From: Triops longicaudatus
Lineage: Eukaryota; Arthropoda; Branchiopoda; Notostraca; Triopsidae
NCBI GenBank assembly: GCA_022885665.1
Contig: JAGQDJ010000129.1
Location: 1-64,000 of the forward strand
Reading direction: 5' to 3'
DNA length: 64,000 nt
How positions within the stretch are numbered: position 1 is the stretch's first letter; each line of letters starts with the position of its first letter. The notes below the pieces were generated by a model. That model worked only from the letters and a program-made list of their open reading frames with translations, was not told the DNA's origin and ran no database searches. The translations under genes and the position numbers were made by a program. Of this stretch, positions 46,720 through 58,300 are shown in pieces.

Positions 46720-47424
46720 AAGTATTTAAGTTCTAATGGGATTTTTTAGTTTTAAAAAAGTCGTAAAATGTGGTCAAAAGCATGCAGGGGAAAAAATAAT
46801 ACTCAGAATCACTTAAAATGGTTTCAATAATTAGAACAAAAGAGACTGAGAGCAGTAAACCTCCCCTAAAATCATTTACTCTGTTATGGATACGATAACT
46901 TGATCTGTGATACAGACCTCTGATACTGGACAAAGATATATCTATACGAGAATATAATTCTTATTGTTCTTGGTAAGCGAGTTTACTGCATAATTAAAAG
47001 TTACTCTTAACTAAATCATTGTTTACTGGTTTTGTTTATTTTAGTATGTGTCTACGTCAGAAGCGTATAAAAGTTACGTGCTTCAGTCCCCTATGATTCT
47101 GTTGTTTCAGAGTGGACACGTGCTAAATTAATATAAGGAAATCTCGACCAACAAAGATTGCACTAACTCATGTATTTTGTGAAATAATTTAAAAATAATT
47201 TTGAAGAGTTCGCATATTTATTTCAAAACCTAGTACTTCCCTTGTCACAAAGGAGCGTAAATATTCAAAATACACAAGGAAAACTTGCTTTCAGTTTCAC
47301 AAATTAAACACTGAAGTTAAACAAATTATCACAATAAGAAGTGATACGGCAGAAGCCAAAATCTTGCGCAAGATTGCGGATTTGCCGCTTCTAGCCACCA
47401 GAAGCGTAACTTGGCAAACGCCCT

Positions 47425-47520
47425 ATAAATGGTAAGCATGGACGGCTGCAAAGAGTAAAAAAAAAAAATGCTCAGAGACCCCTTCACCCCACCACCTTTG
47501 AACCAAACATCCTGTGTACG
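47425..47520. repeat. Dispersed repeat related to 62635-62710
   Basis: AATGGTAAGCAT, then a CG-containing block, CAAAG and a run of A, followed by a C-rich CCACC/CCCC stretch and AACCAAA. The same order is seen at 62635-62710. Confidence 0.55.
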
Positions 47521-47669
47521 CCCCCGTGTTCAATATTTGAAAAGTCGCGAAGGTAAAATCTCGAAATCTTAATACCAGATGGCAAGTGTAGCAGTATGAA
47601 AAAGAAAGTAAAGACACGAATATTTAGCCATTGACTTACAAGTCCAGAGTGCAAACAAAACCCACGAGA

Positions 47670-49487
47670 ATGAAGGCTAAAGCGTTAAACCTGTTGCATA
47701 CTATTTCACAAGCTTCGTAAGTTCAGTTTCCTTTTGCATAACATTTTTTTTAATTGTTCCACGTGCAAAGGTGCCGATGCCCAAGCCATTCAACCAGCAA
47801 TTGGCGTAATCCTCCTTATTGGGCTACGCCAAACTCTAAACAGAGTGCTTCTGCTCCAAGTCGTGAATACGCTTACGAGGTTGGCATGCTCACTTAAGGC
47901 AGTATAGTAGCGTATTTTCCAATTCTTTCCAGATGGCGTGCTCGAACGTAAGATTTGGACCGGGAGTTACCCGAGAACTGGGCATGGATTTGAAAAATCT
48001 CGGAGTCAAGAAGGTCTGCCTTATGACCGACCCAAACTTACGCAACTTACCACCCTTCGCATCAGCTTTACAAGCGCTAGAGCGTGAAAAGATCGATTTC
48101 GAACTCTATGACCAAGTACGGGTGGAACCGAATAACCACAGGTGACATTCGTCGGTTGTGCCGCAACAGTTTGATTACTACTGGCACGTATTTAGCTTTT
48201 TAGCTGCTGCTGAGTTTGCTACGATGGGTAAGTTCGATGCGTATGTCGCCGTAGGCGGTGGATCGGTAATGGACACTTGCAAGGCAGCGAATTTGTACGC
48301 GTCTGATCCGTCCGCTGAGTTTCTCGATTATGTTAACCCGCCTATTGGAAAAGGAAAGCCTGTGACGCATAAACTCGCTCCCTTGATCGCTAGTATGTCA
48401 TCTGCCGCAACAAGGCTCTTCTGCTGAAAATCATAAGCTTCTGAAAAGTTAATTTTGTATAGTACCGACTACAGCCGGAACTGGTAGCGAAACGACAGGC
48501 GTGGCCATTTTTGACTACGAGCCACTTAAAGCGAAAACTGGCATTGCTCATCGCGCTCTGAAACCTTTACTGGGCTTAATTGATCCTCTCCATTGCGAGT
48601 CCATGCCTGAGCGTGTCGTAGTCAACAGCGGGTATCATTTTTGAATGAGCTTTTTAATGGTTCTAGCGTTCGAAACTTAAAACCGTAGGTTTTGACTTCA
48701 ATCAAGGTTTGATGTTCTTTGCCACGCGTTGGAATCCTACACGGCTTTGCCTTATTCGGCCCGTACGCCGCGTCCTTCAAATCCGATTGAGCGACCAGCT
48801 TATCAAGGCTCCAACCCGGTGTCGGATGTCTGGTCAATCCACGCGCTACGCATTGTCGCCAAGAACTTCCTGGATGCCGTATACGCCGCAGATCCGGAGA
48901 TTAAGCTGCAGGCACGTTCTCGCATGCTTATGGCGAGCACTTTCGCTGGTATTGGTTTTGGCAACGCCGGCGTGCACTTGTGTCATGGCATGTCGTACCC
49001 GATCGCCGGCAACGTCAAACATTACCAAGAAAGCGGCTACCCACAGGATCATAGCTTAATTCCGCATGGACTTTCTGTCGTCATGACGGCCCCGGCAGTT
49101 TTTGCCTTCACGGCTCCGGCTTGTCCTGAACGGCATTTGGAAGCAGCTAATATCTTAGATGGACAAGATACGCAAGCTAATGGTATACGATAAAATCTTT
49201 TGGTTGGGAGAGTTGTTGGCTTTTGGTATAAAAGCTGAAGTGCTATGATTACAGGGCAAGTGAGAACCAAGGCAGACGGGGGCAACTGGCTCGCAAACAG
49301 TTTGCGAAAGATAATGCACGATATGCGCGTCCCGGACGGTTTAGAGGCCTTAGGATATAAGGAATATGACATACCGAAGCTGGTACAAGGGACTTTGCCT
49401 CAACACCGGGTTACCAAACTGGCCCCTAAGTCTCAAACCGAGGAAGATTTGTCACTTCTTTTCCAGAACTCCATGAAAGTGTATTGA
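47670..49487 (+). CDS. ADHFE1: Hydroxyacid-oxoacid transhydrogenase, mitochondrial
   Basis: Iron-dependent alcohol dehydrogenase family enzyme that oxidises 4-hydroxybutyrate to succinic semialdehyde while reducing 2-oxoglutarate to D-2-hydroxyglutarate, in mitochondria. Seven exons: 47670-47716, 47771-47879, 47933-48141, 48196-48392, 48463-48631, 48707-49182, 49255-49487; 1,440 nt, 479 aa plus stop, in frame (human 467 aa). The first about 35 residues (MKAKALNLLHTISQASCRC...) are basic, hydroxyl-rich and free of acids, fitting a mitochondrial presequence. Family signatures: GVTRELGMDLKNLGVKKVCLMTD, the nucleotide-binding AVGGGSVMDTCKAANLY, TTAGTGSETTGVAIFDY, metal-site histidines in FDVLCHALES, HLCHGMSYPI and PHGLSVV, and the C-terminus KLVQGTLPQHRVTKLAP. 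All introns are 53-75 nt. The most distant exon junctions agree with the human protein order. No frame break or missing key residue was seen. Confidence 0.96.
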
Positions 49488-49556
49488 AGCGAGCTTGAAG
49501 AGCCATTTAGTGATACATCAAAGTGAACTAGTATTATTGTATATCAAAAGAGAGAA

Positions 49557-49562
49557 AATAAA
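49557..49562 (+). promoter_or_regulatory. Polyadenylation signal of ADHFE1
   Basis: AATAAA 70 bases downstream of the ADHFE1 stop. Confidence 0.7.
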
Positions 49563-50254
49563 ATATTTTACGAAAACAAAGTGTGAAGCCGCGTTAGATT
49601 TCTTACGGAAGAATTTTGATAACGTAAAACAAGAAAACAGATATGGCCCCTATTAAAACCCACTACATTTTAAGTACGCCTAACTGCCCATTTACATGGT
49701 AGATTGGTTTCCCGAAAACACCTACTGAACGGAAACGCATAAATTGTGCCATTTTTTAAATATGTAAAATACGGCTGCGTCCCTTGCTCTGAGAAAGTTT
49801 TTTCTCGTTGAGGTACAAAAATAGCAAAAAAAATCTGATTTTAATTGAACTTTTATAGAAGGAAGGGATACTGATTATGTATGACCAGCTTATGTGCTGT
49901 AATTGCTGTTAGTCCTTAAAGAATATTGCAAATCTCGGAAGATAAATGTTGCCTATTCGACATTGCTTGTTACATCGGTCCCCAAACCCCGCGATCTACT
50001 GTATTGCTACGCTACGTTGTTTTTTAAAAGGGAAAATGTGTTGAAAGAAAGCCAAACTGTATGCAATATTTTGCGCTACAGTGTCGTGTCTTGTGTAATT
50101 TTTAGAAAATATTTAGTAAATTTCTGACCTCGTAGAAGGAACAACTTAAAATGAGACCGAGTAAATGTGGGGTTTACTGCATTTTACATAATATATACAT
50201 AAAATTTACATAATAAATCTTATCCCTTATTGTTTAAATACGCAGAAACATTTT

Positions 50255-50332
50255 AAAAAATTTTATTATTATATAAGGTTATTTATTTATTATATAATTA
50301 ATTAATTATATGTTTATTTATTATATAAGGTT
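50255..50332. repeat. AT-rich tandem repeat
   Basis: TTATTTATTATATA words repeated, with ATATAAGGTTA occurring twice (50270-50281 and 50322-50333). Low-complexity DNA. Confidence 0.8.
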
Positions 50333-53300
50333 AAAAAGGAGGGTTTCTTGTAGTACCACAAATGTTGGTGGTTAATAACTTGTAACCAACTGGAACATTA
50401 GAGACCATTTTTCCGCTGCATTTTCCTTGAAAACAGGAAGGTCATTTTAACGTTGAGACAAAGGTGACATTTTTTGTCAGCGAACAAGTGTAGAGCCAAA
50501 TTAGTCATCGTGGCTCCATCCGGTGTTCTTACTCTACGGAGGAGAATTTCTATGGTGAAGTGGTAGGTGATTGGTTATTTGGTTGCACAGGCTTTCGTTA
50601 CCGAACTATTTTATTATGGTAGTATAATTCCGTACGAAGATTAAGTCAGTTTGATCGTTCTGAGATCTTTTTAGAGACACCGTAAAACGGGGTTATTCTG
50701 AACACGTGGGGTAACATTGAACATCTTATGGGATACCGTTGACCATCTACTGCTTCTCAACGGCACAACACAACAAAGTATGTGTCGCCAGATTCAGTAA
50801 AGAATAGTCCCCCTTAGGATGCGACAAAAAATCTATGTTTTAACACTTTTCCTCGCAACAATAAGTTGAATGTAAGAGACTGTTTTGGCACATTTTTAAT
50901 TCATTAGAATTTTCATTACTGAAAGACCAGTGATAGTTGAAGCTCCGATTTTCTTCAGAAAATACTACATGGACATTCTTTTCGTCATCTAAATTAAAAC
51001 GTTGCCGTAACCTTCCACCTTTAGTCAAATTCGATGTTAAAAGTTACTTAGTGAATTTCGACCCCTTTCCCACGTTACTTGATTTGGGGGGGGGGGGCGT
51101 GTGTCGAGGTCACGCGACTTGCGATGAAGAAGGGCACGAAAACTCAACTCAGAAACCAGAACTCCCTCTTAAAGTTGAAAAAACTGCGGACAAAAGGATA
51201 AGAAGCAGTAGAGACCGTAGGAACTGCAAAGAGGTGCAAGAACGAACATGGATATAAATGTAAAGGTGCAAGTAGGCCTACCTCTTTTTCTGGCGATTAC
51301 TTTTCATTCATAATTTTTCCTTCAGTAAGTGAAGTCATATTTTTTAAAAAAACGACTAGAAGTGTTCAGCTGATCTAAAATAGAAACGGCATGAAGAAAT
51401 TTTCTATATTTTTCTGAATTATGTGCCATTTCTTGTAGGCGTTTAAAGTTGTACATATCGCGGGGTAACTTTGAGCACAGTATTCCTGGATTTTACCAGT
51501 GAAGTCAAAGAAATCAAAATCTCGTACTATAGAAAATTCTATGGAGAGTCCATAGAACAATCAAAACTATTTTTGTTGCTTTAAAAAAATAGCCGAAATC
51601 TACAAGAGAAACGAAAAACGACCCTTTTTCGTTTAAAATAAGCGCTTTTACGGTCATTGTTTGCTCCGAAAGGTTTCTTAAAACTCACTAAAGTTCCACA
51701 CGTCTTAGTTAGTTTAACTTAAAATGAACTCATTTAAAATATACTTATTTCGGTTTCACTTTTTGTGAGGAAGTACATTGATTTTCGTAATTTAATTGGT
51801 TTGATTTAGCTTCTGAGATGGCAGCTGACTTCACAAGTTTGCAAATCTTTTCGAAGGGAGACTTTAAATAGTGACTTTGTAAGCAATTTGTTTTCTTGCT
51901 TTTCACAGTTACTGGCTTCTTCGAGCTGGAACAAATTTTCTCTGTAATGCACTGTCTTTTTGCCCCTTCCATAATGTTGGCTCGCTATTAATTACTTACC
52001 TCCACTAAAATGTTGATTTACAAAAAGCATCAAATGATCTGAGTTGGCTTCAGAGATGTTACACGATATGTTATGCGATTTAACATTTTATGTTTGAAAC
52101 TATTTCAGTTTGATCAAGGCTTATAACATAGCATTGAATCTGATTTGAATAGCTATGCATTTGCATTGAAATTGTTCGAGTCCAGCAGACTAACCATGCG
52201 TGCCGCTTTAAAAAGGATAGTCCCGTTCTTTCGCATTCTTCGGCCGTCCCATCCGTGTAATAAAAATGTGAGACACTTAAAACTTTGGTCGGTAAGGAAA
52301 CATTATTTGTGCCAGTCTAGTGTAGTGTAATTGTCAAGGATACAAGTTCTTGATACGTTACCAGTTAAAATAGTACAATTTCAGCGTGTATGCAAGTTGA
52401 AAGCTCCTGCTCAGGTTTCGCCATGCACGTTGCTTCCTCAGGGTGACAGAAAGAAAATCCAGAAAAGACTGCATGAATTTAGTAGTTTCATTAGGATTCA
52501 GTATGACTGTTTGGTGACTCTTAATTGTAAAAGAGGCCAAATTGTGTTCAGGTCTGTTATTTTCTATGAGATCTTTGAAGCGGAGCTGGAGCAGTGGAGC
52601 AAGTTTTTCTTTGCTCGGAGCAGGAGTGGAGCCGGAGTGACGAGAGCTTTCGTTGCTCCAGTGCGCCGGTAAAATTCCTCTTAATCTGTCAACTTTTAGC
52701 AAGTCGCCGGCTTAAGCCGCCGAAACTTCAAACAAAATCATTTGGTTCAATTCATTTAGAGATTTTTTAAGTCAAAATCTAGTCCATTTAATACGTGCTG
52801 AAAGCAGAACAAGTCAGATAACATATTTATGTGAACACAGTGTACTGTTAAAGAGTGAAAGGCTGAACAGAAAGAGCACACGAGTTATTTCGTGCATATT
52901 TTATTGTAGAGTTTGGCAAACTTTTTAAGTCAACATTACAGAGTTATGTGATTCGAAACAAACTGAACTTATATTAAAGAAATTAAGATCCAAATTATCA
53001 GGATTAGCTAAATTTGCCAGCTCTGATTTCCCTGCTCTTACCAGCTCTGATTCGTCTTTTTGTTAATAAAAAAAAACGAATTCACGGCGCCATCGCGGAG
53101 GATGATATGCCGCTAGTCCTAGTAAACGTTATTTTTAATTGTCAATTCTAGAAGTCGGTTAAATTTCTTTGTAAAAGTGGTAAGGTAGGGCACACCAGGG
53201 ATAACCTCAACTGGTACATTCTTTTCATTATTGAAGAACTCTGACTTTTAGAGCACATATCTTGCGAAATAGGGTTATAAAATTTCAACCACACGAATCC

Positions 53301-54629
53301 CAGCCAGACAAGCCAGCCCAGCAATTTGCAAGTTAGCTATAAGCTGCGCATCTGGAACAAGACGCCAAAAATTGAATAGTCAAAGTATGATTGAAGCTCA
53401 AGTAAAGCTTTGTTTCCGACAATGTTGTAAAAAGTAACTTTCAGTAGGGGACAGCGGCAACCTTTTTTGGTTTTAAAATAGGTTTTTATGCGATAAAATT
53501 GCAATAAACTTAGAATTCCAAGAAAACGATTAATTCCGGACAATTCGATTTTTTTTACGACTTCGTTTTGTAATCATACTTGTGTTGTGAAAGTGCTTGT
53601 GTACGAAAATTGTGGACAACTTAAAATTAATAGATTTTTATTTAAATATCCTTAATAGACTTGCATTAAACCGGATACAATTGGAACAATTCACATTAGT
53701 TCGCCTATTTAATTAAAACTAAATTTAAATTAATTGGGTTATGAATTGAGCAATTCACAATAGAGTAGTACAAACAGAGCAGTTCACGTACATGTCCTGT
53801 TTAGGAACAAGGGATTACGCCTGGGAAATAAAAAATGGGAAATGACTCAAGTTTCCATCTTTAGGTTAATCCTTTTTTCGTTCTTTTTTTATTAATGCCA
53901 GAAGTCTGAACTTTTTAAGTCGATGCACTTCATGTGCGAAGTTGTAGCGATAACTAGATTCAAATCCAAACCTACGCAGATAAGGTTAATTTTCGTAAAA
54001 TTCATAAAAATGTATTAAAGTTTTAAGCATTTTGATAAATACTGTATATGTTCATGAAACAAAAACACGTAAGTGAAAAATCGAGAATATTTTTTACAAA
54101 ATAAAATACAATGTAATAATTTAAATAAAAGTTTGCTCTATTGAATTAAATTTACACATTTCTATATTTTTTTGGATGTGTACCATTTTTCAAAGACATG
54201 CGAATTTAGTAGTGAAAATTTTTTTCAACATTTCTTATTATTGTGTTCGAAGGTTATTACCATTCTCATCAGTATTCTAGATTTTTTTTTCTGGGTGCAA
54301 ATCACAATTCACTGTCACCGTGGCTCCGTGTTAACATAATAGAATCATGTCACCTAAAATTTTGTCGGGATAAAATACGCCACTATTATACGCCAGAATA
54401 CACTTATGTTTTCAATAGGAAACCTCCCAGCGTGAGCAAAACACAGGGTGCGGGAGATAAAAGAAAAAAAAAATAGATCTCCCATCATGCGATGAGGAAT
54501 ATTATGACATCTTTCACTATACTACCGCACATTTGATGTTTTTCCCTCGTCTAATTTACACAAAAATAACACCGAAAAGTGCCACTTCTTACTATTCACT
54601 TGGGTCCAACATTTCCTTAAACGTCATAC

Positions 54630-54715
54630 ATCGACTTGGAACGGACACTCCCTATGACTCCCTTAAAGCGAGGTTCGCCGGTTATTGAACCAGCCGAGCT
54701 ACAGCTCCATTCATA
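54630..54715 (-). repeat. Possible tRNA-derived SINE head
   Basis: On the minus strand GGAGCTGTAGCTCGGCTGG looks like a tRNA 5' half with an A box. GTTCCAAGTCGATG, about 65 nt further, is a weak B-box match. It does not fold into a complete cloverleaf by eye, so a decayed SINE is likelier than a tRNA gene. Confidence 0.3.
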
Positions 54716-55029
54716 TTTGGTCTATAATTTTCGACCAACATTCATTGCCTAGTTTCCCACAGCTTGTATTTCACATCACTTGCTAATCATAATCTATTTC
54801 GCACAATTAAAACCTAGAAAGTAATATACATAACGTGAGAAATATGGCACGATCCCCAGACTTCAGGCTTGCTTTGCTTCTCGACACCTCATAATGTACC
54901 CTTGGGCACCGTCCCAACCATTTTATCCCTTCTTTTACCGACAAATATGCTGCATCCCTTTGAAGTCTAATGAAATAAAGCGATTATTGTGACTTAAGCT
55001 GGACTGCAATACTAGTAGCCTTCATATAC

Positions 55030-55285
55030 ATACCCATAAAAAATGAGCAGCGAGTGGGTCACGTCAAAGTCTCCAGCGACTTTCTGAAACTCCATCGGGG
55101 AACCGAGAGCACCAACTAAGGCTTTGCCCAGACGTGGCCCTAGACAGCTGAGCCCAGCTCGTTGGCTCCATCGTCTAAGGGCAGAAGTTGTCCGACAATC
55201 CATCATCTCTTTGATCGTCTGGATTCCACCTAATTGCCGCATCATGACACCAAAGTCAGCGACTAACCCCTCCCCCCGTAAGCCC
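55030..55285 (-). CDS. Candidate exon, unknown function
   Basis: A stop-free minus-strand frame in a GC-richer patch reads RQLGGIQTIKEMMDC and later GSPMEFQKVAGDFDVTHSLL. It ends at a good donor (TTTTATGG|GTATGT at about 55033). I do not recognise the protein. A possible acceptor (GGGGTTAG at about 55264) lacks a pyrimidine tract. This could be one exon of an unrecognised minus-strand gene or chance; I saw no partner exons. Confidence 0.25.
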
Positions 55286-55349
55286 CTTCTAGTCAGGTCA
55301 TTTTACCCCGCTGATACTCATAAAGTCGGCATCGGCAAGTAACAGCTTT

Positions 55350-58300
55350 TTTTTCTTTTTTATATGAGATAAAAAAAATTGTTTACCTATGGGAGCCAAG
55401 TCGGTACTAACAAAATATTGCGTTTCATGCGTAATCCTTTACCTTTTCGGTTTGCGCTATTGCTTTCTCCCCTTAGTTTTTTCCATTGGGTTCCATGGGT
55501 TCGGAACGCGCAGGTTCCGACATGGGAGAGGCCAGGGCTTATCTCGGCGTGCCAGGTTTCCACGCGGTGCCGCTGCTGCGCAAGACTGGAGCGTCCTTGG
55601 GTATAAATGTATATACGTGTGTGCTTTCTGCCTCGTGGATCGTGCATCTCATCAGCTTCCTTTACTCTTTTTTCTTCTTCGCCCATTTAGTTCCTCCTTT
55701 GCACTAGTCTCTCTTTCCTCTCTGTTTTCTCTCCTTAGCGTTTCATCGTTCATTCCTCCACGGTTATCCACACACATATACATTCACAGCATCCATATAC
55801 ATTCACGCTCTGCGTTATAAAATCTCAGAATACCGGAGGCTTGTGCCGGCCCTTTGCAATGCTGTGCAGTGCATCGCATAGCATGCACGCATCTATGTGA
55901 GCCCCGTCTTTCGCTACTAGCCAATAACACGAAGAAATCTGCCTCTTCCTCAGCCGCTATGTTTAGTATCGCGTGGGTCAAAGAAGCGGACACAACGCTT
56001 GGCCTGCTTGTGTGCTCATTGTGTATGTGTGTGTATGTGTGAATCAAGCCGGATCAGATCCCGAAGGAGTACCGAAAATAAGAGGAAAAAAATCCTGGCT
56101 GGTCAGGGAACACCGGGACTGATTAACTGTCGGATACATCAATTGCGATACCGTCCCTTCCCACCCCACCTTACCCCCATCCCGACCCGCTCCTCCCTAA
56201 ACCCCCCGAAACTTCCATCAAAAGCCTGTCGTCTCGCCTTTCGTGTACCTTGTGCCAAAAAGGAAAAGGCCAGCACCTAAGAGGAATATATACACTACCT
56301 TCGGCGTTGCACTACCTTAAAGTTGTAGTGTAGTCGTATACCAATATACAGTGCTCGGGCCGTCCGTCACCTTTTCAGTTGGGTCGGAACGATCGGACGA
56401 GCTAGGTGTGGGCTCTTTGCCGAGACAACAAGTTTTTCCCAAGCTTGGCGTAAGACTTTTGACCAGAAAGATTGCAACAAGCTTCTGGTGCTGTTTCGCA
56501 GTTTTTTGGGGGGCATAGTTTTCTTTCGTACCATTATACTTTGTAGACCGCCCCTAAAAAGTGAGTGAGTAATCTAGAACTATGCCGCAAAAGGCATGCG
56601 TCAGCTTGAAACTCTCGTGATTCACACCTTGGAGCATGACACGCGCTGTCTGATTGTATTGCATTGCCCAGATAGCAAGTCATATCCATACACGGGCTTC
56701 CGTTGAGTATTTGTGGGGAGCGACCGCAACACCAGCGACGAAATCGTAGAAACGGAGTTAAACTCGCGTATACGACACTCCGATGTGAATTTCCCTGCTG
56801 CCTGCAAATTCTAGATACCTCTGTCGCGAAAAAAAGGAAAACTGTGCAGAAACGATTTGACCGTAGAAAACACGCGTGTTGGGTACATTTTTAGTGTCAT
56901 ATGTACCAAGTTTCCTGTGCAACAGCGTAAAATCCGGTATTTGTGAGTGATAAGGACTTTATTGTGGAAAAAGTAGAAAGTAATCTTCTACGTGAAAAAA
57001 AGTTTCGGTGAAAACTCTGGGATCCGTTTCCACTGAAAAAGGTAAAATCGTGAGAACAGATGACACTTTCATGCCATGTTGCCACCACAAGAGCTATAAA
57101 TTGTATGTGTTATGTAAATAAATGTGTAAGGAGACAGAATGACGATTAATCCCGCTGAAAACAAAAGACGATAGTTTTCAATCTGTATGCTGGCAGACAA
57201 CTCAGAGTGCGACAAATGGTTTAACTGAAAAAGCGTCGTGCTTTTTTATTTGGCACCTAAAAGGATCGTCTTTCCTGACTTCTTGTTTCTTATTACAGTT
57301 ATTCGTCATCTCTTACAGCGATACTGTGATCCATCTTTGCAATCAGGGATCCAATTGGGAACTCGAGCCGCCCTCGTAGCTCTGTTAAAGTGGAACCGGT
57401 CCGTACTGGACTCATATTGTCAATTAGTCATAATGTTAATAGTATAATTAGCCAGGAGCAAGGATGTAGAAACTGACCAGTAGAATGTAAAATGTAATTG
57501 TCACTGTTGTGCAAATGTGTGAGGGAATACCAAAATGAAGTTTTAGCAAAGACACAACAGAGGCCCCTTATTTGTGCTACGGTTTTTATTCTGCTTTTCT
57601 GTTTCTTTTGATCGTATATGATTTCGTAATAAGATACCGCTGACTTTTTGAAAGACTTGTGCGGTACGCAAAAATTGAGGTTATTAGCCCGGCTTTGTGG
57701 ACTAATTCCTTCGATGTCAACAACAACTTACTTATAGAGTAGTGTCTTTTTGCAGTGGCACTTCTGGTAACCTCTAAGGTAGTTTACTTTGGCAAAATTT
57801 CTGTGGCACGTTACGAAAAAACAATGAAATTCGACGAAGTCGTATAGCTCACAACAGAAAAAGGGGACTGAAGTTCTCACAGCCACATGTGATCTGCATG
57901 GAAATGGTGTCAGAGCATTTTTTTTCTCTTTCCTGGTGCTTTTGATACTGGACAAGCCAAGCCACGCCATGATGAATCGCTGACGATCTTCCTTACCCGT
58001 GTTAGATGAAACTTCCAGAACACGTCAGCATCTTGTCTCTAATAGCTTCACAGTCGTTATCCTGTAACTAAGGCACACTACAGAAAGAACCTTTTTTTAT
58101 AGTTTGTGTTGTAGCAAAAAAAAATCTATGACATAAAACCTTACCAAACGCTTTTGCCACACAAGACAAAGTTACCTCAATGTTTACACAGGAAGGTCAC
58201 GGGTACTTTGCTTAGTACCGAGAGGAATTTTTAAGGGGGGGGGGGGGATAGTGGATAGTTAGAGTGGGGTTGTTTAACTGTGTTTTTAGAGTGAACAACA

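Larger units (their letters stand above)
44350..47640. other. Intergenic, repeats, no gene recognised
   Basis: Contains GCTCCGCTCCAGCTCCGCTTC (44530-44560), a word family that reappears inverted near 52575-52625. It also has a CAGGGGCGGACTGG motif (45338), which resembles a DNA transposon end, a dispersed repeat with a 40-nt A run (46512-46605) and a tRNA-Leu-like snippet (46688-46707). A frame at 45550-45999 has CANC and CRYC pairs 14-17 residues apart but no known family and no splice support, so I do not call it a gene. Confidence 0.5.
49565..55000. other. Intergenic, AT-rich, no gene recognised
   Basis: Holds an AT-rich tandem stretch (50255-50332), GGGGTAAC-type repeat words (50690-50745 and 51466-51476), a G13 run (51086-51098) and GGAGC-rich words (52575-52640). 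A tRNA-like or SINE-like segment lies at 54630-54715 on the minus strand. Open frames are short and without homology. Confidence 0.5.

Noticed and set aside
31444..49487. A trafficking gene cluster (GCC1, tetraspanin, RABGGTA) as a functional unit
   Set aside because: The genes have separate promoters and signals, are separated by up to 4.5 kb of transposon-bearing DNA, and ADHFE1 and Smaug do not fit the theme; chance proximity is enough.
54630..54715. Functional tRNA gene on minus strand
   Set aside because: The A-box-like word is good, but the B box is poor and the acceptor and anticodon arms do not pair by eye; kept only as a possible SINE.
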